Of a stretch of DNA of 36,250 nt, positions 30,816-36,250 are shown one piece after another; within the stretch, counting starts at the first letter, position 1; each line of letters starts with the position of its first letter. The stretch comes from a virus. Location of the stretch: IMG/VR virus record IMGVR_UViG_3300013126_000107, positions 1-36,250 of that record, one strand, 5' to 3'. Both the position numbers and the translations under genes were made by a program. The notes under the pieces were generated by a model that was given only the letters and a program-made list of their open reading frames with translations, searched no databases and had not been told where the DNA came from.

Positions 30816-31312
30816 GCGCACCACGAAAAGAGATACTAGCATTCGACCTTGCCACGAATACCGGATGGGCGGCGACGAAGAACGGCACCATCCAGACTGG
30901 CATGATTCGAGTCAATGGCACTCACGGGCAAAAGTTCAATGATTTCGCGATATGGGCGAATGTGCTCATGCAAGAGCACAAGCCGCAAGCGGTTTACTTC
31001 GAGGATGCAAGCGCATCGGCAAGGCGAACAAGCATGACGCAAGCGCAGCACTGGTTCGGGTTCCGCGCTGAGTTGCTGAGGCTGGCGTACATGAACAAAC
31101 TACCAGCAATCCCGATAGGCACGGGGCAGTACAAGACCACGATGGGGCTGAAGGGGAACGCGCCTAAAGATGAAGTGCGGGCCGCAGTGCATGCCGCAGG
31201 TTTCCCGGTGGAGTATGATGACGAGGCGGATGCGGTGGCGATTCTAGCTGCGGCGTTGCACGAACACGGGGCGAAACTGTCCGACTTCCGGTACGCGAAA
31301 AATACCGCTTGA
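30812..31312 (+). CDS. RuvC-like Holliday junction resolvase
   Basis: A 166-residue protein with the RuvC/RNase H acidic residues: Asp in LAFDLATNTGWA (about 12), Glu in VYFEDASASARR, and the closing DDEADAVAILAAAL. The GTGQYKTTMGLKGNAPKDEV stretch resembles the substrate loop of phage RuvC proteins. It resolves branched DNA made in replication and recombination before packaging. It overlaps the DUF1937 stop by 4 bases. The promoter at 31309 begins inside its last codons. Confidence 0.82.
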   Translation: MSAPRKEILAFDLATNTGWAATKNGTIQTGMIRVNGTHGQKFNDFAIWANVLMQEHKPQAVYFEDASASARRTSMTQAQHWFGFRAELLRLAYMNKLPAIPIGTGQYKTTMGLKGNAPKDEVRAAVHAAGFPVEYDDEADAVAILAAALHEHGAKLSDFRYAKNTA

Positions 31313-31337
31313 CATTCGGCAAGTGGCGTGGTAATTT
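31309..31337 (+). promoter_or_regulatory. Promoter before HTH gene and tRNA-like region
   Basis: Perfect TTGACA (31309-31314), 17-base spacer, TAATTT (31332-31337), sharing 15 identical bases around the -10 with the promoter at 26538. It drives the HTH gene, the structured non-coding region and probably the genes after it. Confidence 0.8.
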
Positions 31338-31361
31338 ATCAACAGGCAGAGGAAACAGGCA

Positions 31362-31559
31362 ATGGCAAAGCAGAAAATCACAGACGGTGAATCGCTCCGC
31401 AAGTGGCGGATTGAGGGCCGCATTGCGCAGATGAAGTTCGCGCGGGAAAGCGGGTTGAGCCAATCGGCAATCAGCGCGTTCGAGAGATACAACATGAGTT
31501 CGCCTGAAACCCTTGAGCGCATCCGCGAGACGGTCGCGCGCTGGGCTGATACAGTTTAA
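31362..31559 (+). CDS. Small helix-turn-helix regulator
   Basis: A 65-residue protein with a Cro/XRE-like helix-turn-helix: LRKWRIEGRIAQMKFARESG and LSQSAISAFERYNM, whose second part is the recognition helix. Size fits a single-domain DNA-binding protein such as Cro. It has its own promoter 25 bases upstream of the ATG, so it is a candidate regulator of the two similar promoters. GAGGAAA is the ribosome site. Its stop lies 7 bases before the tRNA-like RNA. Confidence 0.75.
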   Translation: MAKQKITDGESLRKWRIEGRIAQMKFARESGLSQSAISAFERYNMSSPETLERIRETVARWADTV

Positions 31560-31566
31560 CCGACTT

Positions 31567-31709
31567 TGGCGGTAAGTGTTTCGGTAGCACTGCGGGCCTC
31601 GAAAACTCGCGCCCGTGAAATAGGCGAGCAGACCGGATAATGCAAAGCTGAAATAGCGGGTAAAGCGGTAAAAACTGCTGGGGTTGGTTCGACTCCAACA
31701 CCGCCACCA
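31567..31709 (+). tRNA. tRNA-like RNA with an oversized variable region
   Basis: TGGCGGT (31567-31573) pairs perfectly with ACCGCCA (31700-31706), the acceptor stem. Next come a D-arm, GTGT-TTCGGTA-GCAC (31576-31590) with GGTA in the loop, and an anticodon-type arm GCGGG/CTCGC (31592-31596 with 31606-31610), in which CTCGAAA can be read as a 7-base loop with anticodon CGA (serine) at 31600-31602; one C-A mismatch closes that loop. The T-arm GTTGG-TTCGACT-CCAAC (31683-31699) is canonical. Between anticodon and T arms lie 72 bases instead of 5-20, themselves with two hairpins. In an alternative register a 6-bp acceptor leaves A plus an encoded CCA at 31706-31709. It could be a functional odd tRNA, a tRNA-derived RNA, or a decayed gene. 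Confidence 0.55.
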
Positions 31710-31865
31710 ATTTTGTGGAACGTCACCATTACGGCCCTGAGCGTAGAATGGGCTTACAACGCATGGCGTGACAGCCGGAGAGACGGCATCTTACTCCGCC
31801 GTGCCTGCAACCTGCACCCGGCAGTAAGCGGGCAGCGGTGCGACGCCGCACAGTTTAATCAATGA
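31710..31865 (+). ncRNA. Structured non-coding stretch
   Basis: No gene. Several short hairpins are present: GCTTAC (31752-31757) pairs with GTAAGC (31824-31829), enclosing ACGGC/GCCGT (31783-31787 and 31798-31802) and CTGC-ACCCG-GCAG (31812-31824, competing by one base); GTGCG-ACGC-CGCAC follows at 31838-31851. The outer pair spans 78 bases, tRNA-sized, but I see no T-loop or CCA end. Function unknown. Confidence 0.4.
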
Positions 31866-32016
31866 CGGGACTAGGCGCTGAGGGTGTTTCTAGAGCAAAG
31901 CGCACGGCATGTGATTGCCGAGGTCCGCAAGAGCAAGCGCGATAGACACGCCATACCGCAATTTGGCTTGGGGAACGTCCGTGAAATCCGCGCACCCGGC
32001 TTGCGAGTCCCGACCA
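31866..32016 (+). ncRNA. Second possible tRNA-like RNA
   Basis: CGGGACT (31866-31872) pairs perfectly over 7 bases with AGTCCCG (32006-32012), which is followed by ACCA, as a discriminator plus CCA end. Inside is CGGCA-TGTGAT-TGCCG, an anticodon-like arm (31901-31922 region). The 17 bases before the 3' strand form only a poor T-arm with no TTCGA loop. It shares short words with the first RNA (GTGTTTC, CCGTGAAAT, ACCAATTT in the same order). The chance of a random 7-bp match is not negligible, so this is weaker than the first. Confidence 0.3.
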
Positions 32017-32051
32017 ATTTACACAACGCGCATAGCGCGGGGAGACAGACG

Positions 32052-32402
32052 ATGAACAACAAACACGACGATGGACCTGCGATACCTACCGAGACCTACG
32101 CCGCGATTGCTCTTAATCTACCGGAGCCGCAGATAATGTTATTCTCTAGTGGCCCCGACGGTCCTGTCTACACCGGACCATACGACGCCGCCGAGTTCCT
32201 GTACGTCATTCGGGAGCCGCTGCGGGAGTGGTGCAAAGTGATAGACAATGCGGAAGCCCTGAGCGAAGTACACTTGCAATTCTATCTCCGCCCAGAAGAA
32301 GCATACATTCCTAGCTCCGCCTGGGTTGCATATGTGCTAAACGAGGAAGATAAAGTCCGCGCCCTCGCGCAGGCCATGGGAATCGAGGTTGGCAATGAGT
32401 GA
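32052..32402 (+). CDS. Hypothetical protein, 116 residues
   Basis: An acidic, unrecognised protein (MNNKHDDGPAIPTETYAAIA start; a middle with GPVYTGPYDAAEFLYVIREP). GGGGAG lies before the ATG at 32052. The frame can be read back to 31884, but that part lies over the structured RNA and lacks a ribosome site. First gene after the non-coding block. Confidence 0.6.
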   Translation: MNNKHDDGPAIPTETYAAIALNLPEPQIMLFSSGPDGPVYTGPYDAAEFLYVIREPLREWCKVIDNAEALSEVHLQFYLRPEEAYIPSSAWVAYVLNEEDKVRALAQAMGIEVGNE

Positions 32403-32802
32403 GCAAATGACGCCCGCGCAGCTATTGGCCCTCGCGGAGTTCTGCGGGGTGACGCCGGAGACGAGGCCGGACTTATACATCCTCCAAACGGGTAACCGAT
32501 GGGTAAGTCCCAATCCCGATTGGGCATATAAGTTAAGGGACTCTGTGCCAGACCCAACATCCCCCGACGCAGACCCGCGCGAGGTGGACAGCGTGTATCT
32601 GGCTGGGCTGATGTGGGCGCTGAATCATAGGTCGCTCGTTATCAATACAACGCGCCTGCCGGGAACCGTCATGGTTTCTGGTATGCCGATTCCATTTGAA
32701 ACATCACTCACCCTCGCGCTACTCCGCGCTGCCCAGGCTGCGGGCGTGCCGCAGGTGGTCGATATCATGCAACAGCCGCCGAGCGCGGCGGGAGGCGAGT
32801 GA
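32395..32802 (+). CDS. Hypothetical protein, 135 residues
   Basis: Starts at ATG 32395 inside the end of the previous gene. TPAQLLALAEFCGVTPETRP and PNPDWAYKLRDSVPDP suggest a small phage-specific domain of the kind that carries sequence-ambient 'Phage ABA-sandwich' folds, but I cannot assign it. Hydrophobic helix SLTLALLRAAQAAGV near the end. Soluble by appearance. Confidence 0.5.
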   Translation: MSEQMTPAQLLALAEFCGVTPETRPDLYILQTGNRWVSPNPDWAYKLRDSVPDPTSPDADPREVDSVYLAGLMWALNHRSLVINTTRLPGTVMVSGMPIPFETSLTLALLRAAQAAGVPQVVDIMQQPPSAAGGE

Positions 32803-32803
32803 C

Positions 32804-33103
32804 ATGCTGAGTAAATTAACGATGTCGACGATTGCGCGGGCACAAAGGGTCCGCGACGAACTTTACGAGTTTAGCTACACGCAGGAAGGCGACATTGCAT
32901 GTGCGTCTTTCGCTCGACTGGAAATGCCCTATCTCACATCCGCCATTCGCGAGCTTTCCGCCGCGCTGGAGACCGAGCGGGCCGAGGTGGCGCGGCTGCG
33001 GGGTGAACTTGCTGTGCATAGAGTAGGTTGTGCTGATGTCTCGCAATTCTATGTTGACGAGGTTGATTACGACGCGCTGGGAGAGACCGATGACCAAGCC
33101 TGA
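32804..33103 (+). CDS. Hypothetical coiled-coil protein, 99 residues
   Basis: MLSKLTMSTIARAQRVRDEL start; the middle AIRELSAALETERAEVARLR is a clear coiled coil. No family recognised. The start follows the previous stop by one base and lies after GGAGG (32791-32796), a good ribosome site. Confidence 0.55.
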   Translation: MLSKLTMSTIARAQRVRDELYEFSYTQEGDIACASFARLEMPYLTSAIRELSAALETERAEVARLRGELAVHRVGCADVSQFYVDEVDYDALGETDDQA

Positions 33104-33470
33104 TTACAGCACGATGACCGACGCGGAACTGGACCAACACCTCGCTGTGCTGGACGGGTGGATGCCTACAACGAAGTGCCGAACGTGTTTGCGTTTATTT
33201 GCTGGGCACCAACTCGATCTAAATTGCGACGGTCTTGGCGCATGCAGTCCACTTCTTTTGGGTCCTAACAGCTACACCACGTCCCTTGACGCCGCCGTGG
33301 CGCTGGCCGGACGGCTGGGGTATCGGTGGAAGCGACTCACCGATGTCGATGTTGTCTATGTCGGCACGCCGCACGGATGGTTTCATTGTTCCGAATCTGA
33401 AACGAAGCCGACCGCCCGCGCGCTGGCCGAGGCGCTGGCAGCGGCGAAACAACAGGAGGGCGAGGAGTGA
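33090..33470 (+). CDS. Hypothetical protein with Cys motif, 126 residues
   Basis: TKCRTCLRLF and a later CDGLGAC could form a zinc site. The rest has DAAVALAGRLGYRWKRLTDV, resembling a small ABA-sandwich-like phage domain, and an Ala-rich helix at the end. The start overlaps the previous gene by 14 bases, with GGGAGA upstream. Unassigned. Confidence 0.55.
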   Translation: MTKPDYSTMTDAELDQHLAVLDGWMPTTKCRTCLRLFAGHQLDLNCDGLGACSPLLLGPNSYTTSLDAAVALAGRLGYRWKRLTDVDVVYVGTPHGWFHCSESETKPTARALAEALAAAKQQEGEE

Positions 33471-33721
33471 AAGACCAAATAATGTTTACTTCGGTCAAGG
33501 TGGCTATCCACCGCGAAAGCGCGAGTCCAATAGATGGCGACGGCAACATTTACCTACAACTGGATGACGAAGGCGGCGGCGCGTTCTTTCTGTTGTTCCA
33601 GCCGGATTCCAGCGGGAGTATCCGCGTTGACCCGGAAGATATCGAGGCGATAGCCAGAGCTGCGCGGTTTTTGATGCGCGGCGTGGAAAACAAGGGAGAA
33701 AAGGGATGCAACGCTACCTAA
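33467..33721 (+). CDS. Hypothetical protein, 84 residues
   Basis: GTG start with GGAGGGCGAGGA just upstream. A small beta-rich front (FTSVKVAIHRESASPIDGDG) is followed by an acidic helix (DPEDIEAIARAARFLMRG). No family recognised. Overlaps both neighbours. Confidence 0.55.
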   Translation: MKDQIMFTSVKVAIHRESASPIDGDGNIYLQLDDEGGGAFFLLFQPDSSGSIRVDPEDIEAIARAARFLMRGVENKGEKGCNAT

Positions 33722-34278
33722 TCGCGCCAGACCCGCAGGCGCGCCGGGCCGCGAGTTTGCAACCGGGCGAGACGATGCAGGTCTGGACTCCGCTACTTGT
33801 GACTTGGCGCGGGCCGAAAAAGTGCACGATAGACCAGACGGTCGGTTATTGGGTTGATGATGGCGAGCTTTGGTACGACGACAACCCGCCGTCTCGCTGC
33901 GCACCACCCAACGGCTTCGGCGACCTGCTCGCGGTCAAGGAGGCGTGCTGGGTCAACGACTCAGAATGTGTCATTGCATACCGCGCGGACGGCGAATTCC
34001 CATGCCACATGGCGAGTGCGAAATGGATGCCCGCGAACCGGATGCCCGCCGAGGCCGTCCGCAGTCTCCTGTACGTGCTCGACGTGAAGGCGCGAAGGGT
34101 GCAGAGCGTGACATGGCAAGATGCAATCGCAGCCGGGTTCAAGGGCTATGCTGGCGATGAATCGCCGGAGTCCGAATTCCGAGCGGAACACAACCGCCGC
34201 CACGGCAAGAAGCCCAGCCTGTCATGGGCAGATAACCCGTGGATGTGGGTGACAACAGTGGAAAGGGTAGATGTGTGA
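33706..34278 (+). CDS. ASCH-domain protein
   Basis: A 190-residue protein with the ASCH pattern of phages: FGDLLAVKEACWVN, the WMPANRMPAEAVRSLLYVLD stretch that corresponds to P-x-x-M-P..ASR...V, then RVQSVTWQDAIAAGFKG and the closing NPWMWVTTVERV. ASCH domains form a PUA-like beta-barrel thought to bind RNA or modified nucleotides. Phage copies are common in early regions and not well understood. Starts in the end of the previous gene. Confidence 0.78.
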   Translation: MQRYLIAPDPQARRAASLQPGETMQVWTPLLVTWRGPKKCTIDQTVGYWVDDGELWYDDNPPSRCAPPNGFGDLLAVKEACWVNDSECVIAYRADGEFPCHMASAKWMPANRMPAEAVRSLLYVLDVKARRVQSVTWQDAIAAGFKGYAGDESPESEFRAEHNRRHGKKPSLSWADNPWMWVTTVERVDV

Positions 34279-34466
34279 GCGAATTTAACGATGACCCTAC
34301 AACCCGCGCGAAGGTAGAGGCATGGTTCTACCAGCACGCGACGCAGGATGAAGCGCGCGACGCCAGCACGGTCCCGGTCCTTCTCGCCGGGTTCGCGATT
34401 GGCGTGGGCATCGGCGCGGCACTACTCGCGGCGGCCTGGCTGATTCTTGGCGCTGCCACGCCATGA
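34275..34466 (+). CDS. Small single-span membrane protein
   Basis: A 63-residue protein with an acidic N-terminus and one hydrophobic span at about 36-60 (VPVLLAGFAIGVGIGAALLA). GTG start overlaps the previous stop (GTGTGA). The orientation by charge is N-terminus outside or short-tail inside; not decided. May modify the host membrane or block superinfection, but this is a guess. Confidence 0.55.
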   Translation: MSEFNDDPTTRAKVEAWFYQHATQDEARDASTVPVLLAGFAIGVGIGAALLAAAWLILGAATP

Positions 34467-34822
34467 CCAATTCCGAGAACATGCGCGCTCGCCTTCTCCG
34501 CGGTGTGCCGTGCCATGACCGGCAGATGGGGACATTGGCTGAAATCGAGCGCACCGAATGGGACTGGCATTTTATCCAGCTTTGCGTGAATCGCGTATTC
34601 ATGGGTGCGTTTAGGTACGGCAGCATCCGCGAGAACCAGCACGCGATTTACCGGCCCGACGAAATGCGGCGGCGCATTCGGTTGTACGAATCGACCGGCA
34701 ATAAGGAATATCTATGCGACATTGCCAACATGGCCCTGCTAGAATTCAAGTATCCGGCTGTTGAAGGCGCACACTTCGAAAGCATCGACGACGGCCAACA
34801 CTGCAAAAGGAGTCACGAATGA
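34463..34822 (+). CDS. Conserved-style phage protein, 119 residues
   Basis: Mostly helical. The stretch FMGAFRYGSIRENQHAIYRP, then RIRLYESTGNKEYLCDIANM and LLEFKYPA, is a layout seen in small phage proteins of unknown role near replication genes. No catalytic signature. ATGA-type coupling at both ends. Confidence 0.6.
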   Translation: MTNSENMRARLLRGVPCHDRQMGTLAEIERTEWDWHFIQLCVNRVFMGAFRYGSIRENQHAIYRPDEMRRRIRLYESTGNKEYLCDIANMALLEFKYPAVEGAHFESIDDGQHCKRSHE

Positions 34823-35817
34823 GGGCACACGATAAGGCGGCGACCATCGATGCGTACAGGCGACTAGGTAGTAAGCGGGCGGTGGCTGTGGAGTTGGGTA
34901 TAGGCCGCGCGACAGTTCAGCGGCATTTAAAGGATGCCACGCTGGAAGAATACACGGTTGACCCGTTGCCGTCTGTCGAGCTTGGGCCGGAGGAACTATG
35001 GGCCGCGCGCAAAAAGCACTTCGACCGGGTGAACCGGGCGCACACGGCGCGGAAGCTGATTCAGGTAAAGGTGAAGCTTGATGGGCCGGTTGGCATTCTC
35101 CACTTCGGTGACCCGCACACGGATGGTGATACAGACCTGCACCAGCTGGAGGAGCACGCGCGAATCGTGCGAGAGACGCCAGGGCTATTTGCCGGCAACA
35201 TAGGCGACCAGCAGAACAACTGGATTGGTCGGCTGCAACGGCTATACGGCGAACAAAGCACAAGCGCGAAAGAGGCTTGGATTTTGACTGAGCACTTCCT
35301 TGGCATGGTCAAGGATTGGCTGTACCTTGTTGGCGGTAACCATGACGCTTGGGTTGGCGCGAACGACCCGCTCCAGTGGATTATGCGCGGGAACAGTGGA
35401 CCAGTCGAGTACCACGGATGCCGCTTGAATCTAACCTTCCCGAATGGCCGTGAAGTGCGCGTAAACGCCCGGCATGACTTCCAAGGGCACTCGCAGTGGA
35501 ACGTAGTACACGGACCATCTAAAGCCGCGCAGATGGGTTGGAGAGACCATATTCTTGTTTGCGGGCACAAGCACACCACGGGCTACACCATAGTCAAAGA
35601 CCCGGCAAGCGACCTGATAAGCCATGCAATCCGCGTGGCGACCTACAAAATACACGACGAGCACGCTCGCGCACAGGGATTCCCGGACCACAACATAAGC
35701 CCTTGCTGCGTGACGGTGATTGACCCTAGTGCTACGATGGAGCGAAATCTTGTTCAGGTGTTCTTCGACGCCGAACACGGCGCGGACTATTTGACGTGGC
35801 GGCGAGGCAAGAAGTAA
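34819..35817 (+). CDS. HTH plus metallophosphoesterase protein
   Basis: A 332-residue protein. Residues about 8-38 form a helix-turn-helix (DAYRRLGSKRAVAVELGIGR and TVQRHL). After a linker comes a calcineurin-like phosphoesterase: HFGDPHTDGD, GNIGDQQNNW, VGGNHDAW, ARHDFQGHSQWN and CGHKHTTGY carry the metal ligands in order. It would hydrolyse phosphodiesters or phosphomonoesters with two metal ions. The fusion with a DNA-binding domain suggests a DNA-directed role, such as nuclease; phage homologues of this design exist. AAAGGAG lies before the start. Confidence 0.82.
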   Translation: MRAHDKAATIDAYRRLGSKRAVAVELGIGRATVQRHLKDATLEEYTVDPLPSVELGPEELWAARKKHFDRVNRAHTARKLIQVKVKLDGPVGILHFGDPHTDGDTDLHQLEEHARIVRETPGLFAGNIGDQQNNWIGRLQRLYGEQSTSAKEAWILTEHFLGMVKDWLYLVGGNHDAWVGANDPLQWIMRGNSGPVEYHGCRLNLTFPNGREVRVNARHDFQGHSQWNVVHGPSKAAQMGWRDHILVCGHKHTTGYTIVKDPASDLISHAIRVATYKIHDEHARAQGFPDHNISPCCVTVIDPSATMERNLVQVFFDAEHGADYLTWRRGKK

Positions 35818-36090
35818 ATGGTCAAGCATGTCAAGGTTGGGGCTATCCGATACCGCGTCGAGTACGTTGAGAGCCTTCCCGACATGGGGGAGTGCGACGA
35901 GATGGCCGCGACTATTCGGATACGGCAGGGCCTGGCTACCGACATCGAGCGGGTAACGCTCATTCACGAGGTGTTACACGCCGCGTTATTCGCCCTTGGA
36001 CACCGCAAGCATTCCGAGCTAATCGTTGACGGACTGGCCTATCAGCTTGTTCAAATTTTGCGCGACAATCCCGGCCTGATTGACAAATAA
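35818..36090 (+). CDS. HExxH metallopeptidase-like small protein
   Basis: A 90-residue protein with HEVLHAALFALG (zinc-binding H-E-x-x-H) and a further Glu in HSELIVDGLAYQLV, the pattern of ImmA/SprT-like minimal zinc peptidases of phages. ATG follows the previous TAA directly (TAAATG). Possible cleavage of a host or phage repressor; the target is unknown. Confidence 0.7.
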   Translation: MVKHVKVGAIRYRVEYVESLPDMGECDEMAATIRIRQGLATDIERVTLIHEVLHAALFALGHRKHSELIVDGLAYQLVQILRDNPGLIDK

Positions 36091-36108
36091 CCTGAAATAG
36101 TGTACAGT
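36080..36108 (+). promoter_or_regulatory. Promoter at the right end
   Basis: Perfect TTGACA (36080-36085), 17-base spacer and TACAGT (36103-36108). It overlaps the last codons of the HExxH gene and starts a new transcript near 36115. Confidence 0.75.
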
Positions 36109-36150
36109 AACAACGCGCTGCTGCAACCGGCGTGGAAAAGGAAAAGCGAC

Positions 36151-36250
36151 GTGACAGACTATAAACCCAATATCCCGCCCCTGATTCGAGCCTTCGCCGT
36201 TGTCGCTTTCGGCGCTGGCCCGTTGCAAATCAGGGGCGGGTTTCCTTTTG
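36151..36250 (+). CDS. Possible cut gene or leader, right edge
   Basis: GTG start with AAAAGGAAAAG upstream; the frame MTDYKPNIPPLIRAFAVVAF... stays open to the window end. It runs through a 13-bp hairpin, so it may instead be a leader peptide or not a gene at all. The continuation would decide. Confidence 0.3.
   Translation, partial: MTDYKPNIPPLIRAFAVVAFGAGPLQIRGGFPF
36174..36240 (+). terminator. Long-stem hairpin, terminator- or attenuator-like
   Basis: CCCGCCCCTGATT (36174-36186) pairs perfectly over 13 bases with AATCAGGGGCGGG (36228-36240), loop of 41 bases with a smaller CGCCG/CGGCG stem inside, followed by TTTCCTTTTG. It lies about 60-125 bases after the predicted start of transcription. 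Confidence 0.6.

Noticed and set aside
31560-32051. tmRNA
   Set aside because: The D-side has a standard D-arm rather than the tmRNA GGATTCGAC element, the RNA is too short, and no convincing tag reading frame with an Ala-Ala end is seen.
31884-32051. N-terminal extension of the 32052 gene
   Set aside because: No ribosome site at 31884, while GGGGAG stands before the ATG at 32052; the extension covers the second RNA-like fold.
1-36250. CRISPR array or insertion sequence
   Set aside because: No regularly spaced direct repeats of 20-40 bases and no transposase or terminal inverted repeats were seen. The four leaders at 5054-5777 are spaced by genes, not spacers.
1-36250. Integrase, excisionase or lysogeny repressor
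   Set aside because: No tyrosine or serine recombinase motif and no long repressor of CI type found; only short DNA-binding proteins. Lifestyle left open.

Overview
The window is about 36 kb of a tailed double-stranded DNA phage (or prophage-derived contig) with a long non-contractile tail. It carries the full HK97-type head set, a tape measure with tail chaperones, and no sheath gene. It enters mid-gene on the left and stops inside an unfinished transcript on the right, so the genome is incomplete here. Shine-Dalgarno sequences (AGGAG/GGAG), several sigma70-type TTGACA promoters and a U-tract terminator point to a bacterial host; I cannot name it. No integrase, excisionase or obvious CI-type repressor is visible, so lifestyle is undetermined.

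Layout. (1) 1-3118, rightward: SNF2-type helicase (cut), adenine/cytosine-N DNA methyltransferase, DnaC-like ATPase and a small protein ending in an SSB-like DDIPF tail. (2) 3190-5753, leftward: twelve small genes, including ribbon-helix-helix and helix-turn-helix proteins, behind one TTGACA promoter whose -10 lies in a perfect palindrome; four genes share a repeated leader. The cluster ends at a hairpin terminator at 3140-3168. (3) 5834-6330: non-coding and hairpin-rich, just upstream of the packaging genes. (4) 6340-13766, rightward: small basic protein, HNH nuclease, terminase subunits, zinc-ribbon protein, portal fused to a MuF domain, prohead protease, capsid and a capsid-associated protein. 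(5) 13868-15073: a methyltransferase-glycosyltransferase fusion placed inside the structural operon. (6) 15070-24337: connector, stopper, neck and terminator proteins, tail tube, chaperones, tape measure, tail tip, SGNH hydrolase and hub. (7) 24334-26415: NHL beta-propeller protein and lysis genes, ended by a strong terminator. (8) 26538-36090: a second rightward operon starting with a ParB-like protein, then RecE-like exonuclease, Sak4-like ATPase, RuvC-like resolvase, DUF1937 and ASCH proteins, a metallophosphoesterase, an HExxH protease and many small unknowns. It is interrupted at 31560-32051 by a non-coding block with tRNA-like folds. (9) 36080-36250: a new promoter followed by a short RNA or cut gene and a long hairpin.

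Together the genes describe a replication/recombination set (helicase, loader, exonuclease, annealing ATPase, resolvase), cos-type packaging with an HNH partner, an HK97 capsid that may be glycosylated by its own operon, and a tail that carries a carbohydrate esterase and a beta-propeller. The most unusual items are the methyltransferase-glycosyltransferase fusion, the tRNA-like RNAs, the leftward small-gene cluster with its operator and repeated leaders, and a large terminase without an ATG, GTG or TTG start.
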